From: Candidatus Gastranaerophilales bacterium
Lineage (GTDB): Bacteria > Cyanobacteriota > Vampirovibrionia > Gastranaerophilales > Gastranaerophilaceae
Reading direction: 5' to 3'
DNA: 64,000 nt
NCBI GenBank assembly: GCA_944326545.1
Contig: CALVEH010000005.1
Coordinates: forward strand, 1 to 64,000
Shown here one piece after another: positions 25,993 through 37,100 of this stretch. The notes under the pieces were generated by a model. It was not told where the DNA came from and did not search any database. It worked only from the letters and a program-made list of their open reading frames with translations. Both the position numbers and the translations under genes were made by a program. Each line of letters starts with the position of its first letter. Positions within the stretch are counted from its first letter, which is position 1.

Positions 25993-26907
25993 TTATGCCC
26001 GTGGGTGAGTACTATCATACACCGCTTTAAGTCTTTCTGTCGATACGTGTGTATAAATTTGTGTGTTAGATATAGATGCGTGCCCCAAAAGTTCTTGCAC
26101 AACCCTAAGGTCTGCTCCGTTTTCCAAAAGCTTTGTTGCAAAGCTGTGTCTGAATACGTGAGGCGTTACTTTTTTAGGCAGTTCTATTTTTTTTACTATA
26201 TCGTTTAGTGCTGTTCTAATGCTTTGCGGCTGAAGTCTAAAACCTGTTTTGTTTATGAAAATCGGGCTGTTTTCGTTTTCTTCTATTTTAGTTCCTTCTT
26301 CCGGTATCATAAAACGCACGGTTCTTAGATATTTTTCTAAAAAGTCTTTGGCTCTTGATGAAACAAGTACAATTCTTTCTTTTGCGCCTTTACCCATTAC
26401 CGTTATTTCATTTTCTGCAAGGTTAAGATTTCCAAAATTTAAGTTGCTTAATTCAGATACACGCATACCAGTAGCGTAAAGTAGTTCTAAAATAACTCGA
26501 TTTCTGTAGCCTGCTGGGGTATCGATTTTTATGTTGTTTAGAATTTGTTCAATTTCTTGTCCTGTTAAAAATTTAGGCAAACTTTTATTTCTTTTTGGTG
26601 CATGGACACTGTTTGCAGGGTTTGTTTCTATAATTTTTTCTCTGTATAAAAATCTATAGAATGTTCTTATCGCCGCAATTTTTCGAGACAGTGTTGTTTT
26701 TGAGTAATTAAACCGTTGTATAAAAACAAGATAATCTTTTAATTTTGTATGGTTGGTTTCTTCTATTGGTGTGTTATCTAACCAAAGAAGAAAACTTAAA
26801 ATATCTGACTGATATGCACGGATAGTGTGTTTGGAAAAGTTTTTTTCCACTTCCAGATAGATTAAAAAATCTTTTAAATATCTTTTTGTAATCTCACTTA
26901 GTCCCAT
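25993..26907 (-). CDS. xerC: Tyrosine recombinase XerC/XerD family
   Basis: Site-specific recombinase of the type that resolves chromosome dimers at dif. The 304 residues have a SAM-like N-terminal domain (ending near 105) and the catalytic set Arg149 (TGMRVSEL), Lys173 region (GKGAKER), His250 and Arg253 (HVFRHSFAT), His276 (LLGHASI) and Tyr285 (TQIYTHVS). No att-like repeats or phage genes are near, so a housekeeping role fits. The start ATG 26907 was chosen because TATAAT lies 12 nt before it. A longer frame from 26922 would begin upstream of the expected transcript start. Confidence 0.9.
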   Translation of the reverse strand: MGLSEITKRYLKDFLIYLEVEKNFSKHTIRAYQSDILSFLLWLDNTPIEETNHTKLKDYLVFIQRFNYSKTTLSRKIAAIRTFYRFLYREKIIETNPANSVHAPKRNKSLPKFLTGQEIEQILNNIKIDTPAGYRNRVILELLYATGMRVSELSNLNFGNLNLAENEITVMGKGAKERIVLVSSRAKDFLEKYLRTVRFMIPEEGTKIEENENSPIFINKTGFRLQPQSIRTALNDIVKKIELPKKVTPHVFRHSFATKLLENGADLRVVQELLGHASISNTQIYTHVSTERLKAVYDSTHPRA

Positions 26908-26919
26908 AGAATGATTATA
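26905..26919 (-). promoter_or_regulatory. -10 box 12 nt before xerC start (probable leaderless mRNA)
   Basis: On the minus strand TATAAT (26919-26914) is followed by 6 nt and ATG 26907. No Shine-Dalgarno sequence is present. Confidence 0.55.
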
Positions 26920-26945
26920 CAATTTATTTAATAAAATTAAAGAAT

Positions 26946-26976
26946 TTGAAAAAAAAAGTTCTTATTGTATTATAAT
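26946..26976 (+). promoter_or_regulatory. Candidate promoter of lpxI-lpxB
   Basis: TTGAAA (26946-26951) and TATAAT (26971-26976) are 19 bp apart, upstream of the lpxI TTG start at 27031. The spacing is long, but the -10 is perfect and preceded by TTGTAT. It is divergent to the xerC promoter. Confidence 0.45.
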
Positions 26977-27030
26977 CATACGGGTCTTTTGTATCGTGAC
27001 TCTGGTATAGGATAAAAAAAGGAGAGGAAA

Positions 27031-27846
27031 TTGTCTATCGTACTTGATAAAAAGCAGTGTCTTATTGCAGGCGACGGTGAATTACCTGTTGCAATGGCAG
27101 AATCTGCACAGAAAAACGGGTTTGATGTTGTAGCTATTTCCTTATCTTCTGATAATAGAAACAGACTTAAAAAGTTCTGCACAAAGGTTTATAATTTTGG
27201 CCCCGGTGAAGTTTTAAAAATCAAAAAAACTTTGCAGGAGGAAAAAATTACTCAGGTAACTTTTATCGGTAAAGTTCACAAAGGCTTGTTGCTTAGACGC
27301 CCAAAGCTTGATATGGAAGCTTTGCGTCTTATGAAAGAAGCTCAACGCTTAAATGATGACGCTGTTATGTTGATTATCGTTGATCAGCTTGAACAAATGG
27401 GCATAAGAGTTTTGGATCAAACTATTTTTATCAAAAATCTTATGGCTCCTCCGGGGGTTCTTGGTGCACATGAACCTGATGAAGAACAGGCTCTTGATGT
27501 TGAGTACGGATATTGGCTTGCTAAAGAAATGGGTAAACTTGATGTAGGTCAATCTGTAGTTATTAAAAATAAAATGATTATGGCAGTAGAAGCCATCGAA
27601 GGTACTGATAAATGTATCGAAAGAGGTTGCAAACTCGGCGGTAAAGGTATTACTGTTGTTAAGGTTAGCAAACCTACTCAAGATAAACGTTTTGACATAC
27701 CTGCAATAGGTTTAAATACTTTAAAAACAATGGACAGATTCGGGGCAAAAATTCTTGCAATCGAAGCTAATGAAACAATTATAGTTGACCAGAAAAAGGT
27801 TATTGAATTTGCCGATAAAAAAGGCATCATTGTTATGGCAATATAG
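27031..27846 (+). CDS. lpxI: UDP-2,3-diacylglucosamine pyrophosphatase LpxI
   Basis: LpxI hydrolyses UDP-2,3-diacylglucosamine to lipid X in lipid A synthesis and replaces LpxH in many bacteria. The 271 residues fit the family (formerly DUF1009): N-terminal GDGELPVAMAESA, then DDAVMLIIVDQLE, TIFIKNLMAPPGVLG and VEAIEGTDKCIERG. It starts with TTG 27031 after the strong GGAGAGG. It lies 11 nt before lpxB, the next enzyme of the pathway. Confidence 0.93.
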   Translation: MSIVLDKKQCLIAGDGELPVAMAESAQKNGFDVVAISLSSDNRNRLKKFCTKVYNFGPGEVLKIKKTLQEEKITQVTFIGKVHKGLLLRRPKLDMEALRLMKEAQRLNDDAVMLIIVDQLEQMGIRVLDQTIFIKNLMAPPGVLGAHEPDEEQALDVEYGYWLAKEMGKLDVGQSVVIKNKMIMAVEAIEGTDKCIERGCKLGGKGITVVKVSKPTQDKRFDIPAIGLNTLKTMDRFGAKILAIEANETIIVDQKKVIEFADKKGIIVMAI

Positions 27847-27857
27847 GCGAAGAGCTT

Positions 27858-28994
27858 ATGACTAAAAAAATATTTATTATAACAGGCGAATTGTCAGGCG
27901 ATAAGCATGCGTCTCTTGTTGTGCAAAATTTACTTGCACAAAATAATGACGTTGAAATAGAAGCAATTGGCGGAGAAAATCTAAGAAAGCTTGGTGTAAA
28001 GCTTTTTGTTGATCATTCGCAAGCACATATGTCTGCTATGGGGTTAACTCCTAAAATTTTGTTTGACCATTTGACTCTTGGTAAAAGAGTTGTTGATTAT
28101 TTAAAAAACGAGTATAAACCTGATTTGGTTTTGCTTATTGATTATGGCGGGTTTAACTTAAATATTTCAAAGTTTTTAAAAAAAGCAGGGATAAAAGTAT
28201 TTTATTATATTCCTCCTCAAATTTGGGCTTCTCGTAAGTGGAGAATTAAAACCGTTAAAAAGAATATTTCAAAAGTGATGACCATTTTTCCTTTTGAAAA
28301 AGAAATGTATGAAAAAGAAGGCATAGATGCTCAATTTGTCGGACATCCTTTGATTACGCAAATGCCTGCACCTGCAAACAAAGATGAAGTTTTTGAAAAA
28401 TATGGTTTGGATAAAAATAAAAAACTCGTTTCAATATTCCCTGGCAGCAGGGTGTTTGAGTTGCAGTATTTAATGAAGACTTTTCTTGAGTCTGCAAAAA
28501 TTATTAAAGAGAAAAATAAAGATGTTCAGTTTGTGATAGCTCAAGCTGATAGTTTAAAAGACAAAATCTTTAAAAAGTATCTTGGTGAAACTGACATTAA
28601 AGTTGTTAAAAATGCAAATTATGAACTGTTGAGTGTATCTGATGCGTTGATGCTTGCATCAGGGACTGTGGCTCTTGAGGCGGCGTTATATAACACTCCA
28701 ATGATTATAAGCTATAAAGGACCTTGGTTTGCATATTTCGTTTATAGAATAGTACGTTGTATAGATAGAGTTTGTTTGCCTAATATAATTATGGACAAGG
28801 ATATTGTTCCTGAATTGTTACAAGCTGATTCTAATCCTAAAGTTATTTCTGATGCAATTTTAAAAATATTGCAAGACGATAGCTATAGACAAAATATGAT
28901 AGATGATTTGTCTAAGGTAAAAGCGATTTTATCTAAACATGAAGCTGCAAAGGAAGTTGCTAATATTATAGCTAATGAGTTAAAAGATGAATAA
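27858..28994 (+). CDS. lpxB: Lipid A disaccharide synthase
   Basis: LpxB is the GT19 glycosyltransferase that joins lipid X to UDP-diacylglucosamine. The 378-residue protein has ITGELSGDKHASLV at the N-terminus, LIDYGGFNLNISKFLKKAG, YYIPPQIWASRKWR, FVGHPL, FPGSRVFELQ and ASGTVALEAAL. All are typical of LpxB. The next gene starts 8 nt inside its end. lpxA, lpxC, lpxD and lpxK are not in this window. Confidence 0.96.
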   Translation: MTKKIFIITGELSGDKHASLVVQNLLAQNNDVEIEAIGGENLRKLGVKLFVDHSQAHMSAMGLTPKILFDHLTLGKRVVDYLKNEYKPDLVLLIDYGGFNLNISKFLKKAGIKVFYYIPPQIWASRKWRIKTVKKNISKVMTIFPFEKEMYEKEGIDAQFVGHPLITQMPAPANKDEVFEKYGLDKNKKLVSIFPGSRVFELQYLMKTFLESAKIIKEKNKDVQFVIAQADSLKDKIFKKYLGETDIKVVKNANYELLSVSDALMLASGTVALEAALYNTPMIISYKGPWFAYFVYRIVRCIDRVCLPNIIMDKDIVPELLQADSNPKVISDAILKILQDDSYRQNMIDDLSKVKAILSKHEAAKEVANIIANELKDE

Positions 28995-29589
28995 TAAAAT
29001 AGGTTTATTAAAATTATTCTGGATTTTTTTTAAAATAGGATTGGTTCTATTTGGCGGCGGTTATGCAATTTTACCTTTCTTAAAAAGCGAGATGGTTGAT
29101 AAAGAAAAAATTTGTACAATGGAAGAGTTGACTGATTTTTATGCTTTAAGTCAATGTTTTCCGGGGTTGGTTGCAGGTAATGTTTCCATGTTTACTGGGT
29201 ATAAAGCAAGAGGAACATTAGGCGCAATAGCGGCTGTTAGTGGGGTTTGTTTACCTGCATTTTTGAGTATTGTTATAATTTTTTCTTTTTTATCTGTTAT
29301 AACTCATTATCCGATTGTTCAAAATATTTTTTCAATTCTTGATATTGCGGTTTGTGTTTTGATATTTTTGACAATACTTGAGTTATGGGGATTTTCTGTA
29401 TTTGATAAGTTTTCTGCTTTTATATTTGTGTTGGCATTAAGTTGTGCAATTTTAAATGTATCACCTTTTATTATTGTAATCTCTGCAGGCATGCTTGGCT
29501 TGATAAGACATTTCTTATTCCCTAAAGAAAAAGCACCTTGTGCACCTTGCATATTGAATGAAAAAAAGCAAGGAGGCGAAGATGTATAA
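28987..29589 (+). CDS. Chromate transporter family, first half-size subunit
   Basis: This 200-residue membrane protein of the CHR family has the N-terminal signature FFKIGLVLFGGGYAILPFL and five or six hydrophobic segments. Half-size CHR proteins are encoded in pairs and act together as an oxyanion transporter. The pair partner overlaps its 3' end by 8 nt. The true substrate in anaerobes is unclear. It overlaps the lpxB stop by 8 nt, so it is translated in the lipid A operon. Confidence 0.85.
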   Translation: MNNKIGLLKLFWIFFKIGLVLFGGGYAILPFLKSEMVDKEKICTMEELTDFYALSQCFPGLVAGNVSMFTGYKARGTLGAIAAVSGVCLPAFLSIVIIFSFLSVITHYPIVQNIFSILDIAVCVLIFLTILELWGFSVFDKFSAFIFVLALSCAILNVSPFIIVISAGMLGLIRHFLFPKEKAPCAPCILNEKKQGGEDV

Positions 29590-30148
29590 TACATTAATTC
29601 TTGCTTGGGAATATATGAAAATAGGTGCAGTTGCTATTGGCGGCGGTTACACTGTTATTCCGTTTTTGTATTATCTGGTTGAAAAATACAAATGGTTTAA
29701 CGTTTCTGAAATAACTCAGATGATAGCAGTATCGAATTTAACCCCGGGACCTATCGGGATAAATATGGCAACATTTGTCGGAATTAAAGTAGGTGGAGTT
29801 TTGGGAGCTGCTCTTACGACAGTTGCTTTTATGATTCCTTCTGTAATAATAATTTGTTCTTTATCAAAATTTTTAAAAAACAATAAAGAAAATCGCTACA
29901 TTTCTCATATAATGTATGGTCTTCGTCCTGCGGCTGTTGCATTGATTGCTGTAGCTGGTTTTAAAATAATGAGTACTACGTTTTTTCACTTTGATAAGTT
30001 TAAAGTTTCTCACAAGTTTTTTGACATAATTTCTTTAAAAGCATTAATTTTGTTAGTTATCTTTACTGCAATAGGTGTCAAAATGAAAAAAAATCCGATG
30101 ATTTTGATTGTCTTGGCAATAATTTTGGGGCTTTTTATAAAAATCTAA
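29582..30148 (+). CDS. Chromate transporter family, second half-size subunit
   Basis: This is the second half of the CHR pair, 188 residues, with KIGAVAIGGGYTVIPFL and SNLTPGPIGINMATFVG plus further membrane helices to the C-terminus. ATG 29582 is chosen because AAGGAGG ends 5 nt before it. An upstream ATG at 29558 lies before this site. The two subunits have the inverted relationship common in the family. Confidence 0.85.
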   Translation: MYNTLILAWEYMKIGAVAIGGGYTVIPFLYYLVEKYKWFNVSEITQMIAVSNLTPGPIGINMATFVGIKVGGVLGAALTTVAFMIPSVIIICSLSKFLKNNKENRYISHIMYGLRPAAVALIAVAGFKIMSTTFFHFDKFKVSHKFFDIISLKALILLVIFTAIGVKMKKNPMILIVLAIILGLFIKI

Positions 30149-30154
30149 AAATGT

Positions 30155-30169
30155 TAAAATAAAATTATG
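30155..30169 (+). promoter_or_regulatory. Extended -10 box 12 nt before the 30167 start (probable leaderless mRNA)
   Basis: TGT plus TAAAAT (30155-30160), identical to the lptC element, is placed 12 nt before ATG 30167. No Shine-Dalgarno sequence is present. Confidence 0.55.
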
Positions 30170-30892
30170 GCTAAATTTATCAATAAAATTGTTAATTATA
30201 TACTTGAACGAAGGAAACAAAAGCTTGCCCAGACGATGGAAAAGCTCAAACCTCGTACATATACAAATTCGACATCTAAAACTCATATTAACGCATCAGA
30301 AACTTTAACTTTAACAACAGAAACAGAAAAAATTCTTGAGACGATGGATGCGGAATTAAAAAATATCGTAAAATCTTGTTTAACAAATCCTGACAAGCTC
30401 CTTGATTTTGTAAAAGAACAGGGCACTCCTGTTTATAAAATGAAAAATGCAGATAAAATTCTTGCAAAAATAAAAGAAGAAGAAGGCTTTATAACACCAT
30501 TAAAAGGAAGCAAAGCATTTTATTTGAATTTTATGATAGGTTTGCTTGTTGAAAAGAAGTTAAAATTTTCTTTTGAAACAAGAGAAATGTTTGTGCTAAG
30601 AGACTTGGATATAAATATATATTTTATGCTGCATCAATTTCATCTGTGGTACGGATTTAAAAAGAATTTGCCCGGTTATGATATGAAAGCTCAAGAGTTG
30701 TTTAAAGAAAATCTTGAGGAAATGTCAGATGATGATGTTAAAGAAATGAGTGTAGAAGAAATCTTGGCACTAAAAGAGGCTATTGCACGTGATGCAGAGG
30801 CAGCTGATTTTGTAATAAATCTTGCTAAAGAAAGTTCTGGTGCTAAAAAAGCTCTAGAAAAAATGAAAAAAGACGGTGGCGCTAATATATAA
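30167..30892 (+). CDS. Hypothetical helical protein (241 aa)
   Basis: No family was recognised. The N-terminus is basic (MAKFINKIVNYILERRKQK). A Thr/Ser-rich stretch (about 30-60) follows, then a mostly helical body. Residues around 118-150 are more hydrophobic with many aromatics (FYLNFMIGLL, MLHQFHLWYGF). The acidic and Ala-rich C-terminal third (about 175-235) is likely helical. No signal peptide is seen. It is likely transcribed from its own extended -10 box. Confidence 0.7.
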   Translation: MAKFINKIVNYILERRKQKLAQTMEKLKPRTYTNSTSKTHINASETLTLTTETEKILETMDAELKNIVKSCLTNPDKLLDFVKEQGTPVYKMKNADKILAKIKEEEGFITPLKGSKAFYLNFMIGLLVEKKLKFSFETREMFVLRDLDINIYFMLHQFHLWYGFKKNLPGYDMKAQELFKENLEEMSDDDVKEMSVEEILALKEAIARDAEAADFVINLAKESSGAKKALEKMKKDGGANI

Positions 30893-31001
30893 TTTGACAA
30901 CTGATAGTTGTTTTGTTTGTCTTTTGAGTTTTTGTTATTTCTTTGTCAGACAAGATTTTTAGGTGCGGTTAATTTTTATTAAGCGTTAAACATTTAGTAT
31001 G

Positions 31002-31007
31002 TATAAT
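31002..31007 (+). promoter_or_regulatory. Candidate -10 box of the autotransporter gene
   Basis: A perfect TATAAT preceded by TATG lies about 105 nt before the autotransporter ATG, giving a long 5' leader. No convincing -35 was found. The rest of the 220-nt gap shows no gene. Confidence 0.35.
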
Positions 31008-31112
31008 CTATTTCTAAAAATTTTTCTTAGAGTTATAATTTAGGTACTAAATGGAATTAAGATTTTTTGTGTAACTAAGGAATAATTTTAAATAGACATA
31101 AGGAGAGTATGA

Positions 31113-34100
31113 ATGAGTAAAACAAAAACAAAGCGCATGGTGGCGTCTTTTTTGCTTCTGTGTGCAATGTCGGGGACGAGTGCTTTTGCAGATCCTTTAA
31201 ACTGGAAACCAGGTGATTATTTAACAAATTATATAGATTCTAAAGATGAGGTCATTTTTGATACTAGAAACGAGTTTTCTGGTCTTACCGGATCTACTAC
31301 CAGTAATATTGCTATTCCATACAGTAATGATAGTGCTATTAATGTGATATTTAAAGGTGAAGATAAAACGTTTAAGTTTTATAACAATGTTACTCCCGAT
31401 AGTGGTGCTGCGATGTACTTATTTGGTGATAAAGCGAGTGTTACCATAGAAGGGATATCAGAGTTTGTAAATAATCGAGCAGAAAAAGGCTACGGTCCAT
31501 ACAACGGTGGGGCTATATATTCCCATTTGGCTTCTATAAATTTTTTGAAGAAAGCTGTTTTTCGAGAAAATATTGCGAATGATGGTAATGGTAGAGGTCG
31601 TGGCGGTGCAATAAGCTCAAATGGAGTCACTAATTTTAATGGTGGTGTTGACTTTATTAATAATAATTCAGCTACTTTGGGCGGAGCTGTTTTTGTTGGA
31701 AAAGATGGGAAGTTAAATATTTTTGGCGGTGAAGTTTTATTTAACGGTAACACTTCTGGAGATAAAGGTGGTGCTATTTATAGCGAAGGCCAAATTTCAT
31801 TAAATTCAAATGGCGGAGCTATAACATTTGAAGGTAATAAGGCAAATAACCAGAATAATGATGTTTATTTAGCTGCTGGTTCTTTGATGTTGCAAGGTTC
31901 TAATGCTATTACTTTTAACGGTTCAATTTTAGGTGAAGCGGCTACTACAATAACTAATGAGGCTGCTAACCTTGTTTTGAATGGAGATAATAGCGACTAT
32001 CAAGGTACTTTTACTCAAGCATCAGGAAAAACAACAGTTAAAGGCAAGTTCTTTGGCGGTAGCAATATTCATCAAATTAATGGTGGAGAATTGGTTCTTG
32101 CTGCAGCAAACGCAATAGACGGTTCTAAAATTGCCATCAACAATGACGCTAATATTAACGTTGATGTTGATACCACAATGAACGGAAATATAAGCGGAAA
32201 CGGAAATATTACTCTGGATAATAAAGATGTTACGTTGACGTTGTTGAATGATCAGAGTATTTTTGACGGTACTTATTCTCAGTCATCAGGTAATTTGGTG
32301 ATAGGTGACGGTACTGTAGAAACTAAATCTTTTAGCGGAAATAATAATATTTCCGGTGGTAAAGTTACTGTAAAAAATAATGCTACTTTGTCAGGTACAA
32401 ATAACGTATCTGGTGGTACTGTCGAAGTACAAGGTGGCGGTTTGTTGAACGGTGCTAGTACGACATTGTCTGATGCAGGTAAAATTGTTTTAACAAGCAA
32501 TGCTGTATTAGATGGACTTAAAGAAATGACCAATGGCACATTAAGTGCAACAGGTGCTACTTTTAAGGGAACTTCAAATATCTCAGGCGGTAATGTTACA
32601 ATTGCAGGCGGTAGCTCTATTTCTCAAGGGGCTAGTCTAAATATTGCAGGTGGTAATGTTAACATTAACCAAGATTTGAACTTAACTAATGGAAATATTA
32701 CTGGTAATAATTCTTCAGCAACTATCACAATGAATGGTAGTTCTCTTGGAATTTCTGGTGACCAATCAGGTTTTGATGGCAACTTTAATATGACAGGCGG
32801 AACAATCAATATTGGTCAGGCCGTTGATGCTTCTGTTGATGCTGCTGATGTAACAGGAGGCAAGTTCTTCGGTGGCAACAGCAATCTGACTGACACAACT
32901 GTTAATATTTATGATAAAGGACAGATTGTTGTTGAGGGTGGCAAAGAACTTAATTTAGACAATACAACTATTAATATTTCTAACAATGGTTTGTCTGATA
33001 ATGTTGACCAGTATGGTGTTCCTATTTCAAACGGTAAAGAATCAACAATTTCAGGTACAGTTGTTGGAGACATTGATTCATCTATTATTGTAGATGGTGA
33101 GAAAACATATCTTGTTGTTAATGGAGATATGTCCGGTTATATTGGCGATTTTATCCAAAATAACGGTACTACTGAAGTAACCGGTGGTACATTCTTTGGT
33201 GGTGATAATGAAATTAAAAATGGTAATTTTATTTTCAGAGATGACGCCAAACTTTCTTCTGACGTAGAAATTATTGGTGAAGATGTTAAATTAACTATCG
33301 GTAATGGTGATAAAGGCTATACAATTACTGATGGAAACAAAGTAGCCGTAGATGGTGGTAGCTTTGTTCTTACGAATGTAAGAATGACAGAAACCATTTT
33401 TGATAATGGTACAACTGACACACCTATCACGATAAATAATTCTAATTTGAAATTAGCAGAAAAAGCCGGTTTTGCTGGCTCTGCTCATTATGAATTGGGA
33501 GCCGGACAAGGCAAAGATGCTCACATAACAATGGAAGACGGATCAGTTGCAGCTGACGGTTCTACATTGACTATAAACAAAGGCTCTGATTTAACAATAG
33601 ATGCAGACACTATGTATGAATTAGGCCATGACGGAAGCGGATATACTTATACGTCAGGCGGAAAATTCGAAATGGATTTAATCGGTGACGGTAATATATA
33701 CGTTAACAGAAAATCAAATACGACAGATGCTGATTATTCTGAAACATTAGTGTTTACATCTGATAATAGCGGTTTTGTTGGTCAATATCTTCAAAGTAAC
33801 AGAAAAACTAAATTTGAAGGCGGTAAATTCTTTAACGGACAAAACCTGATTACTCAAAACAGCTCTGTTGACTTTGATAACGGTGCTGAAATTTTAGGAC
33901 AAAACCAAATAGATGCAGGTTCTTCTTTTAACATAAACGACGCTGTTATAGGTGAAACTGATAAAACAAGAATTGTCTTAAATGGCGGTGATTTAAATAT
34001 CAATGATACGGATTTTGATTTAAATATTGGTATTAAAAACACTATTGAAGGCGGTAATATTAATAAAAAAGCTGACGGAAGTTTAACTATATCCGCTAAT

Positions 34101-37100
34101 CAGCATAATTATACTGGCAACTATAACCAGACAGGTTCCGGTACAACTACTGTTAATGCAGGCAATTCTTTCTTTGGCGGTAAGAATACAATTTCTGCTG
34201 GTATTGTTGATGTAACAGCAGGTGATTCTGTTGACAATGCTGTAATGTTAGCAGGGCAAAATATTATAGATGGTACGGGTACTATTAGAATCGGTGATTT
34301 TACCAATACTGATAACTTAAAAGATAATAAAATTACTATAAATTCAGATGCTGCAACATTGGAGTTATTTTCTGAAGAAGGTAACAATAAAAACACTGAT
34401 GTTACTTTTGCAATAGAAGGGCAAGGTTTGGTTCTTCACTCTGGTGAAGGTTCTTTAAACCTTATAAATGCAGGAGAAAACGATTTATTCGAAAACTTTG
34501 AAGGAACTTTCAAACAAGAAAATATTTCTTTGGGTGCTGATGAGAAACTTATTACTAATGTTTTTGGTAAATTCTTTAAAAATAGTGAAATAAAAAATGG
34601 TACGTTGAACTTAAAAGACGGTGCTGAACTTGTAGAAGCTTCTACAACTAAAATTGCTGCAGGTGCTAATCTGAACATCGGTACTATTGCTGATGATACA
34701 ACAGTTAATCCTGAAAAATTTGATAACAATTCCAAAGTAACTATTTCCGGTAGTATAGAAGGAAATGGTGCTGTAAATATTTCTCAAGGAAATGTGACTC
34801 TTGCTTCAACAAGCGATAATTCAGGCTTTACAGGAAAATATCACCAAACAGGCGGTACTGTTATTGCAGAAAATGGTTCAAAATTTTTTGGTGGCGGCGT
34901 TATAAGCAGCCTTATTGAGCATGGTAAATTGTTGTTCAAACAAGGAGCAAAACTTGCTGAAGGCAAAGATGTTGAATTATCAGGAAATCAGTACTTGTCA
35001 TCAGGTGATTTAAAAACTCCTGTGTTGAATTTGGATGGCAGAACAAATGCTAGATTTGACGGTAGTAACAAACTTGTATTGGATGATGAACGAGAAAGTA
35101 ATGAAGGCTTTGTCTTTACTAACGGTATTTTAGAAAATGCAATATTGCATGGCGTTCAAGATATTGTTGGCAACGGTAATGGTGTTGATGATAAAGACGC
35201 AGTAATTACTTTAAGAACAGGATCTGGTCTTGCTTCTGATGCTGTTGTATCTGTTTCAAACGGGGCTGAGCTTGTTTTTGGTACAGGTTCTGTTGCCGAA
35301 AAAGGCAGTGAAATAGATGTTAAAGAAGATGGCTATTTGGGTCTTGTTTCTCAAAATCTTGATTGGCATACAATCGTAACAGGCGATGGTTCTATAGCTG
35401 TTATGAAAGATGATAGAGAAACAGGTTCTCCAAACATAAATATATATGGTGACCAATCAGGCTTCAAAGGTGACTTTGTTCAAGCGGCAGGCCGTGTAAC
35501 TGTTAAGTCTGGAGCTACTTTATTTGGTGGAACAAATGATATTACCGGTTTTATAGATGTTGATGACAATGATCCTAACAAAATTATTAAAGAAACATCA
35601 GGTGACTTATACTTAGAAAAAGGTTCTTTGTTGGGCTCTGATATAACAGTTACAAACTTTGATAAAACAGCAAATGCAGGTGTTTCAACTCCACACGGTA
35701 GAGTTTTTGTAGAAGATAAAATCTTTACTCAAGATGGCGTTGAGCTTGTTGATATTGATGAGTTAATCAACCAAAACAACTTGTATTACAATAACATCTT
35801 AAAAGCGGATGGTACTGTTGATGTTGACTCTTTAAAACAAATCAATATCAATAATGGTGGTTTGATTCTTTCAAACGGAACTATTTTTGAAACACCAAAT
35901 GGTACAGCTGTATTTGAAAGAAAAGAAAACGGTATTATTGATATCGGTTTCAGTAACAATACAGGTGTTAACGGTGATATCTTGCTTAAGAGAGACACAA
36001 TGCTTTCTTATGGCGATAACGCATTTATCAAAGATGATTCAACTTTGACAATGGAAGACACTGCAATTTTGAATTTCATTAATGATAATGCCGTTGTTAA
36101 CTATAACCCAACAATCGTTGGCGGTGGTTCTATCTATAAAGAAGGACTTGCTGCAACAAATATTTCTTCTGCTATTGATATGACAGGGGAAGTAAATGTT
36201 AAAGAAGGAACTTTGAACTTTACAAACAAAGACAAAGTTATTTTCAAAAAAGGTGACGATTTAAGACAAACAGGTAATTTGACTGTCGGCTCTAATTCTG
36301 CAAATGCTAATTTGAGTATTGTTGCAAAAGAAACTCAATTTGACGGTAATGTAGTTGCTAATGCACAAGAAGGAACTCAGTCAGGTTTATACTTGTTAGG
36401 TAAAAATACAAATATTGGCGGAAACCTTGATGTAAATAATACAATTACTTCTATTACCGGTAATACATCTATTGGTGGTAATTGGAATATTGATGGTAAT
36501 TCGTCTCTCAATTTGATTGGTAATTACGCTAATACAATTGATGTTGCAGGTGATTTGATATTGGGTGAAAACCTAAAAGATGGCAAATTGCCTATTGCAT
36601 TTGATTATGATCCTCATCGCAATAAAATGGATACAATTATTGTTGATAGCTTTATCAATGACAAAAACTCTCCATTGTTGATTACAGGTATTAACTTTGT
36701 TACATCACCTGCTGACAGAACATTTAGTTTAGATGCAGACAGATTGATTCAACAAAGAAATCCTCAAGATCAACCATACTATGACCCGACTGCATTTTAT
36801 GCAAATACAGCAATGGGTCGTTATTACCTAACTAACGGTTCAGCTGGCGGACCTAACTTAACTGGTTCTCTTGTTTATCTCAACCCTCAACAATATAGAG
36901 GTCAGGTTGCAACAATTGCATCTTGGCAAAACCAATTGGTTGTTAACAATATGTTATTCGACCATATGGATGTTATAACAAGACAGTTAATGGATGATCA
37001 AAAAACTGCAAACAAATATGCTTCTGCTCAACCACAGTTTGCACCTTATCAATATGATTTAAAAGGTGGAAGCCTCTGGTATAAAGCTTATGGTAACTTT

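Noticed and set aside
25993-26907. Integrase of a mobile element
   Set aside because: No att repeats, phage or transfer genes nearby and base composition is like the neighbours; a XerC-type housekeeping recombinase fits better.
34121-34735. Minus-strand open frames inside the autotransporter gene
   Set aside because: Low-complexity shadows of a repeat-rich coding strand; several such frames occur along the gene with no start signals.
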